Source: UMGS1781 sp045628105
GTDB taxonomy: Bacteria > Bacillota > Clostridia > TANB77 > CAG-508
NCBI GenBank assembly: GCA_045628105.1
Contig: JAZQOX010000051.1
Coordinates: 1-9,212, forward strand
Direction: 5' to 3'
DNA: 9,212 nt
Of this stretch, positions 6,251-9,212 are shown piece by piece. Within the stretch, counting starts at the first letter, position 1. Every line of letters begins with the position of its first letter. The notes beneath the pieces were generated by a model. It did no database searches. It saw only the letters and a list, made by a program, of their open reading frames with translations, and was not told the origin of the DNA. A program made the position numbers and the translations under genes.

Positions 6251-6532
6251 ATGAGCGATTCTGTTAAAATTACAATCGAGCGGAAAACACCGACGTTACC
6301 ATTTATTGATGTCAAAATTGAGAGTCAGAGGTTAGAGAACGAATCATTAATGCTTATCATTGCATTCAATATGATTGATGATGCGAATAAATTTTATGGA
6401 ATACCAAACGAGGGATTCAATTCACAAGAATTCTTCAAGGTGAATTCTCCAATAATGGTTTCATTTACATTAAAATTCCAAACGGAGCAATATCTGTCAG
6501 CTTTTTTGAAATTTATTGCGAACGAACAGTAA
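6251..6532 (+). CDS. hypothetical protein, 93 aa, unrecognised family
   Basis: I do not recognise a family. The protein is small, has no signal peptide or membrane segment, and alternates hydrophobic and polar residues in a way that suggests mostly beta strands (VKITIERK near 5-12, FIDVKIESQRL near 18-28, LMLIIAFNM near 33-41, IMVSFTLKFQ near 68-77), ending in a short helix (YLSAFLKFIANE). It is a complete transcription unit with its own good promoter, ribosome binding site and strong terminator. Codon use differs from pnp, hpf and rpiA: CGG, CCG, ACG, GCG, CAG and several GAG codons appear within 93 residues. This suggests horizontal acquisition or a different expression class. It lies between rpiA and a toxin-antitoxin pair. 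No function is proposed. Confidence 0.72.
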   Translation: MSDSVKITIERKTPTLPFIDVKIESQRLENESLMLIIAFNMIDDANKFYGIPNEGFNSQEFFKVNSPIMVSFTLKFQTEQYLSAFLKFIANEQ

Positions 6533-6540
6533 CCTTATTA

Positions 6541-6573
6541 AAAATCAGCCCTTATTGGGGCTGATTTTGTTTT
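6541..6573 (+). terminator. intrinsic terminator after the 93-aa gene
   Basis: An 11-bp perfect stem, AAAATCAGCCC (6541-6551) with GGGCTGATTTT (6558-6568), a 6-base loop, then GTTTT. It sits eight bases after the stop and ten bases before the next promoter. Confidence 0.9.
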
Positions 6574-6582
6574 AATTAAACA

Positions 6583-6611
6583 TTGACAATATATCAATAT
6601 AAATGTATAAT
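6583..6611 (+). promoter_or_regulatory. full-consensus promoter of the toxin-antitoxin operon, with possible operator
   Basis: TTGACA (6583-6588), exactly 17 bases, then TATAAT (6606-6611): a perfect match to the sigma-A consensus, with predicted start about 6618. ATTGA (6582-6586) and TCAAT (6594-6598) form an inverted repeat over the -35 box, and TATAATTATA (6606-6615) is a palindrome on the -10. Either could be the binding site for the antitoxin, which in Phd/YefM systems represses its own operon. Confidence 0.85.
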
Positions 6612-6651
6612 TATAGTATAATTCTCATATAATAAAAAAGGAGTTGATATT

Positions 6652-6933
6652 ATGACAATAAAACCATCAGCAGCTATTAGAAATAATTATAATGAAATTT
6701 CTGAGATTTGCAAAAAGACAGGAGAACCAGTATATCTAACAAAAAATGGCGAAGGTGATTTGATTGTAATTGATATAAATGCATATGAGCGAAGAGAAAA
6801 AATGCTTAAATTAAGAGAAGAATTATTAAAAGTTGAAGAAGACAGAAACCTAGGCAAATATGGATATTCAATAGAAGAAACAGACAAAATTTTATCTGAT
6901 ACTATAGAGGAGATATCAGATGAACAAGAGTGA
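6652..6933 (+). CDS. antitoxin of Phd/YefM type
   Basis: A 93-residue protein. The N-terminal half (IKPSAAIRNNYNEISEICKK, then GEPVYLTKNGEGDLIVIDI up to about residue 43) is the dimeric DNA-binding fold of Phd/YefM antitoxins, which represses the operon. The rest (YERREKMLKLREELL onward) is a charged, helical and acidic tail of the kind that wraps and neutralises the partner toxin. The start has AAAGGAG at 6637-6643, eight bases upstream. The gene overlaps the toxin start by 14 bases, so the two are translationally coupled with the antitoxin made first. Expression is likely autoregulated at the consensus promoter. I give no symbol because the family covers several named systems. Confidence 0.88.
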   Translation: MTIKPSAAIRNNYNEISEICKKTGEPVYLTKNGEGDLIVIDINAYERREKMLKLREELLKVEEDRNLGKYGYSIEETDKILSDTIEEISDEQE

Positions 6934-7234
6934 ATATAAAATTATTATTTCGGAAAAAGCAATGGAAATGTTATCTACTCATATTGCTTTTATTGCCAAT
7001 GTTAGTAAAGAGGCAGCAATAAAACAAAAAAATAAGTTATTAACTGAAATAAAAGAAATATCAAATATGCCTGAAAAATATCCATGGCTTTCAAATGAAC
7101 TATTACCAGCAAACAAATATCACAAAAAAATAGTAGATAAAAGATATATTATTATTTATCAAGTAAAAGCTAATAATATATTTGTAGACTACATAATAGA
7201 TGGAAGACAAGATTATAATTGGTTATTAAAATGA
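6920..7234 (+). CDS. toxin of the RelE/ParE superfamily
   Basis: A 104-residue basic protein and partner of the upstream antitoxin. Family features are the N-terminal helices (ISEKAMEMLSTHIAFIANVSKEAA), a LLPANKYHKKIVDKRYIIIYQV stretch (61-82) in place of the usual Y-R-x-L-x-x-x-R-Y core, and the C-terminal strand with DGRQDY (94-99) matching the common D-x-R-x-D pattern. Members either cleave ribosome-bound mRNA (RelE-like) or poison DNA gyrase (ParE-like). The D-x-R-x-D ending and the YIIIYQV strand are common to many clostridial members, and sequence alone does not say which activity applies. AGAGGAG at 6906-6912 lies seven bases before the ATG, inside the antitoxin gene. The stop codon lies within the left arm of the terminator. 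Both genes look intact. Confidence 0.87.
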   Translation: MNKSEYKIIISEKAMEMLSTHIAFIANVSKEAAIKQKNKLLTEIKEISNMPEKYPWLSNELLPANKYHKKIVDKRYIIIYQVKANNIFVDYIIDGRQDYNWLLK

Positions 7235-7264
7235 GAATTGGAAATATGTACCAATTCTCATTTT
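7228..7264 (+). terminator. terminator overlapping the toxin stop codon
   Basis: A 14-bp perfect stem (7228-7241 with 7251-7264; core GAGAATTGG/CCAATTCTC) and a 9-base loop. The TTTT of the right arm and the following AAATTT are the only U-rich part. The symmetry (AAAA before, TTTT after) would let it work on both strands. Confidence 0.8.
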
Positions 7265-7299
7265 AAATTTATGATAGGAAAAGTAAGATGCACAAAAAG

Positions 7300-7328
7300 T
7301 TGACAAAGATTACATAATATAGTATGCT
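7300..7328 (+). promoter_or_regulatory. promoter of the 205-aa gene
   Basis: Perfect TTGACA (7300-7305), a 17-base spacer, and TATGCT (7323-7328; four of six). Predicted start is about 7335, giving a leader of about 46 bases. Confidence 0.68.
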
Positions 7329-7380
7329 ATAAATATAGGAGCAATTTACTCTAAATACTTATGTAAAGGAGAAAACATGG

Positions 7381-7998
7381 ATGAATTTAAAAGATGATGA
7401 TCTTCGGAGAGAGATTTTTGCTAGGAATGAGATTGATAGACTAATAAATGTCTTGCAACAAGCAAAAATGAGTACTTCACCAGACTTACTTAAAAACATT
7501 TATGGCGAGATTAGCGACTATGAAGTAAATGTAGACAATATGAGAGAATCTTATGTAAGAGACATTGCGCACTACATTGGAAATATTGAAGAGGCTATTC
7601 GGAACAATATTTTTACTCCAAGGGATGTTCTGACTGAATTAGGGATGAACTTGACCGATGACGAATTTGCTGCAAGAAGCAATGATCCAAAAACTATAAG
7701 AGATGTGTATGAGAAGTTTCATAAAGGGGAATTTCTTGACACAAGTGATTATAGTCGAGAGACACGGAGTGTAATGGAAACCATTGCAGAAAATCCGTAT
7801 ACCCCAAATGATGTCCTTTGCGAATTGTGCAGACATCACCGTCAAAATGAGGCAGTCATGAGAGTTGTTAATTTAGCAGCTCAAACGTTGTTAAGTAGAA
7901 GTGAGACCACGAAGAATGAAAAAGAAGCCATAAGAAGTGCAATTAGGTCCATTTATAGTGCTTATCAGAGTGAACACATTCGAGCTGAATGGCACTAA
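7381..7998 (+). CDS. hypothetical soluble protein, 205 aa, with spaced LRV-like repeats
   Basis: No family is recognised for the whole protein. Three short stretches resemble each other: TSPDLLKNI (32-40), TPRDVLTEL (79-87) and TPNDVLCEL (141-149). The last, within IAENPYTPNDVLCEL, looks like the leucine-rich-variant (LRV) motif of paired short helices, so an alpha-helical repeat scaffold for protein contacts is the best guess. There is no signal peptide or membrane segment; the C-terminal part is helical and charged. AAAGGAG (7365-7371) is nine bases before this ATG. A closer ATG at 7377 opens only a six-codon overlapping frame, which could compete for initiation. The gene has its own promoter and terminator. 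CGG, AGG, GCG, TGC and many GAG codons set it apart from the housekeeping genes and resemble the 93-aa orphan. Confidence 0.75.
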   Translation: MNLKDDDLRREIFARNEIDRLINVLQQAKMSTSPDLLKNIYGEISDYEVNVDNMRESYVRDIAHYIGNIEEAIRNNIFTPRDVLTELGMNLTDDEFAARSNDPKTIRDVYEKFHKGEFLDTSDYSRETRSVMETIAENPYTPNDVLCELCRHHRQNEAVMRVVNLAAQTLLSRSETTKNEKEAIRSAIRSIYSAYQSEHIRAEWH

Positions 7999-8008
7999 CT
8001 CCAAACAG

Positions 8009-8043
8009 GAGGCAACTTATATTTAAGTTGCCTCTTGGTTTTT
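8009..8043 (+). terminator. intrinsic terminator after the 205-aa gene
   Basis: An 11-bp perfect stem, GAGGCAACTTA (8009-8019) with TAAGTTGCCTC (8024-8034), a TATT loop, then TTGG and five T (8039-8043). CCAA (8001-8004) may extend the stem by pairing with TTGG. It lies between convergent genes; on the minus strand it lacks a clear U-tract. Confidence 0.87.
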
Positions 8044-8049
8044 AAATAG

Positions 8050-8922
8050 TTAAATAAGTTTTTTAATATCCTCAGGGATATTTGTCGTAAATTCTAATTG
8101 GTGTTTTGTTATTGGATGTTTAAATGTAATTCTATATGCATGTAATGCTTGCCTTGAAATAAGAGAAGACGCTGCTCCATATAGAGTATCTCCAAGTAGT
8201 GGATGTCCAATATGTGCCATATGTACACGTATTTGATGAGTTCTTCCTGTTTCTAAAGTGCATTTTACAACTGAATAATTCTCACATTCTTTTATAACTT
8301 CATAATGTGTAATTGCTTTTTCGCCGTTTTCAGAAATGCAACGTTCTATAATACTATTTTCTTTTCTTGCTATTGGCGCATTTACAGTACCTGCTTTATT
8401 TTCAAATATACCATTACAAATGGCAATATATTCTTTTTTAAATTCATTATTTTTCATTTGTCTAACTAAACATTCTTGAACATATTCGTTCTTAGCAAAA
8501 ACAACAAGACCAGATGTATCTTTATCTAATCTGTTAACTGGTCTAATTTTCTTTTGCAAACCAATTTTATCAAAATAATATTTAACACCATTAGATAAAC
8601 TATCTTCAAAATGGTCCATAGAAGGGTGAACAGGTATACCAGCAGGCTTATTTAGTACAAGTAATGCATCATCTTCATAAATAATATCTAGATCCATCTC
8701 AGTTGGAACGATATTAGGGCAAAATTCGACAAAATCAATATTAACAGTAACAATATCATTTAAATGTATTAAATTGCTTACAAAGGCATCCTGACCATTA
8801 ATAAAAATATTCTTAGAATGTTTAAGCTTAACTAGTAATCTATCAGAAATTTCAAAATAATTTTTAAGCACATCTTTTAAATTATAATAACTATTATCAA
8901 CAATTTTATATTCTAAAATCAT
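8050..8922 (-). CDS. RluA-family 23S rRNA/tRNA pseudouridine synthase
   Basis: A 290-residue protein, usual for the RluA/RluD group. An N-terminal S4-type RNA-binding domain (about 15-62, LLVKLKHSKNIFINGQ) is followed by the catalytic domain: LNKPAGIPVHPS (90-101), the active-site motif RLDKDTSGL with catalytic Asp133, and the conserved GRTHQIRVHMAHIGHPLLGD (226-245). Such enzymes turn specific uridines of 23S rRNA or tRNA into pseudouridine, with the Asp as nucleophile. The exact target cannot be read from the sequence, so no symbol is given. The ATG at 8922 is preferred because GAGG lies six bases upstream of it; the in-frame GTG at 8934 overlaps that site. The gene is convergent with the 205-aa gene and divergent from the T-box leader. 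Its codon use is AT-rich and native. Confidence 0.93.
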   Translation of the reverse strand: MILEYKIVDNSYYNLKDVLKNYFEISDRLLVKLKHSKNIFINGQDAFVSNLIHLNDIVTVNIDFVEFCPNIVPTEMDLDIIYEDDALLVLNKPAGIPVHPSMDHFEDSLSNGVKYYFDKIGLQKKIRPVNRLDKDTSGLVVFAKNEYVQECLVRQMKNNEFKKEYIAICNGIFENKAGTVNAPIARKENSIIERCISENGEKAITHYEVIKECENYSVVKCTLETGRTHQIRVHMAHIGHPLLGDTLYGAASSLISRQALHAYRITFKHPITKHQLEFTTNIPEDIKKLI

Positions 8923-8928
8923 ATAAAA

Positions 8929-8932
8929 CCTC
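8929..8932 (-). promoter_or_regulatory. ribosome binding site deciding the pseudouridine synthase start
   Basis: On the minus strand, GAGG lies six bases before the ATG at 8922-8920. The GTG at 8934 overlaps this site and has no good ribosome binding site of its own. Confidence 0.65.
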
Positions 8933-8990
8933 ACTTATTAAGGATAACATAAAATGTAAAAGAAAACAACAGTAAAATTATTAATAATAC

Positions 8991-9018
8991 TTGACAAAAT
9001 TGGTAATAATAGTATAAA
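8991..9018 (+). promoter_or_regulatory. sigma-A promoter of the T-box leader
   Basis: Perfect TTGACA (8991-8996), a 16-base spacer and TATAAA (9013-9018). Predicted start is about 9025, just before the folded leader. Confidence 0.78.
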
Positions 9019-9024
9019 ATAACT

Positions 9025-9212
9025 ATATTATAGATGCGTTAGTACAATGCAAAGCTGTAAGAGGTTACTAGTAGAGAGTAAGGGTCGTAGGCTGTAAGCC
9101 CTTTTAGCAAACATTACAAAGTGAAACACATTGGAAGCATTAAAAAGAGAGAAGTATTGTAAATCAATACTTAAGCTAGGGTGGTACCGCGGATTATTTC
9201 GTCCCTGCATTT
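9025..9212 (+). promoter_or_regulatory. T-box riboswitch leader (3' end cut by window), probably tRNA-Asn specific
   Basis: A tRNA-sensing leader of an aminoacyl-tRNA synthetase or amino-acid gene lying beyond the window. The T-box sequence AGGGTGGTACCGCGG is at 9178-9192, followed by TTCGTCCCT, whose TCCCT can pair with AGGG to form the antiterminator. Stem III is the perfect 8-bp hairpin 9152-9159/9165-9172. In stem I the distal part shows AGAGAG (9073-9078) and a GGCTG loop (9090-9094) between AAGGG and CCCTT. Helices AATG (9046-9049)/CATT (9129-9132) and TGTAA (9056-9060)/TTACA (9114-9118) bound an internal loop holding GTGAAACA. Reading the codon one base before the lower helix gives AAC (9125-9127), Asn, followed by A; a shift by one gives ACA, Thr. 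Uncharged tRNA would stabilise the antiterminator; the competing terminator arm is outside the window. Confidence 0.92.

Noticed and set aside
7321..7359. AGTAT/ATACT and GAG/CTC pairings in the leader of the 205-aa gene as an operator or attenuator
   Set aside because: The pairings are only 3-5 bases long with large loops and are expected by chance in AT-rich sequence.
8941..8997. Minus-strand promoter for the pseudouridine synthase (TTGTCA or TTGTTT with TATCCT)
   Set aside because: Matches to consensus are three or four of six in a very AT-rich stretch, so no specific site can be supported, although some promoter is expected here.
9028..9210. Open frame of 60 codons on the minus strand
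   Set aside because: It is the antisense of the T-box leader and has no family features.

Overview
The window looks like the chromosome of an AT-rich Gram-positive anaerobe of the Clostridia. The evidence is A/T-ending codons, AAGGAGG ribosome binding sites, a T-box leader, a Cna-B/VWA surface protein, a long-form HPF, and a structured RNA upstream of that HPF gene which matches the position and general architecture of the raiA-motif ncRNA. Species cannot be told from the sequence.

Layout. (1) 1-1701: 3' part of a large surface protein gene with Cna-B, DUF11-like and von Willebrand A modules; it ends abruptly with no cell-wall anchor. (2) 1718-4416: rpsO (ribosomal protein S15) then pnp (polynucleotide phosphorylase), the conserved rpsO-pnp order. 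rpsO has its own promoter and a strong leader hairpin, a weak terminator separates the two genes, and pnp has an AT-rich leader hairpin and a strong terminator. (3) 4417-4778, over 400 bases without a protein gene: a second terminator-like hairpin (4440-4488), then a compact structured RNA (about 4502-4655) closed by a basal stem and containing a 23-nt arm hairpin and a possible pseudoknot, then a good sigma-A promoter (4710-4738) for hpf/raiA. (4) 4779-6150: hpf (ribosome hibernation factor), a 120-bp near-perfect palindrome, and rpiA (ribose-5-phosphate isomerase A). (5) 6185-8043: an accessory stretch of three separately promoted and terminated units. These are a 93-aa orphan protein, a Phd/YefM-RelE/ParE type toxin-antitoxin pair behind a full-consensus promoter, and a 205-aa protein with spaced LRV-like repeats. 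Both orphans use CGG/ACG/GCG codons that are rare in the neighbouring housekeeping genes. (6) 8050-8922, minus strand: an RluA-family pseudouridine synthase. (7) 8991-9212: promoter and most of a T-box riboswitch whose regulated gene lies beyond the window; the specifier reads best as AAC (Asn).

The housekeeping core is about RNA and the ribosome: S15, PNPase, the hibernation factor, a pseudouridine synthase and a tRNA-sensing leader. The items most worth following are the raiA-type ncRNA with a promoter arrangement that separates it from the hpf mRNA, the large palindrome after hpf, and the two orphan genes flanking the toxin-antitoxin pair.
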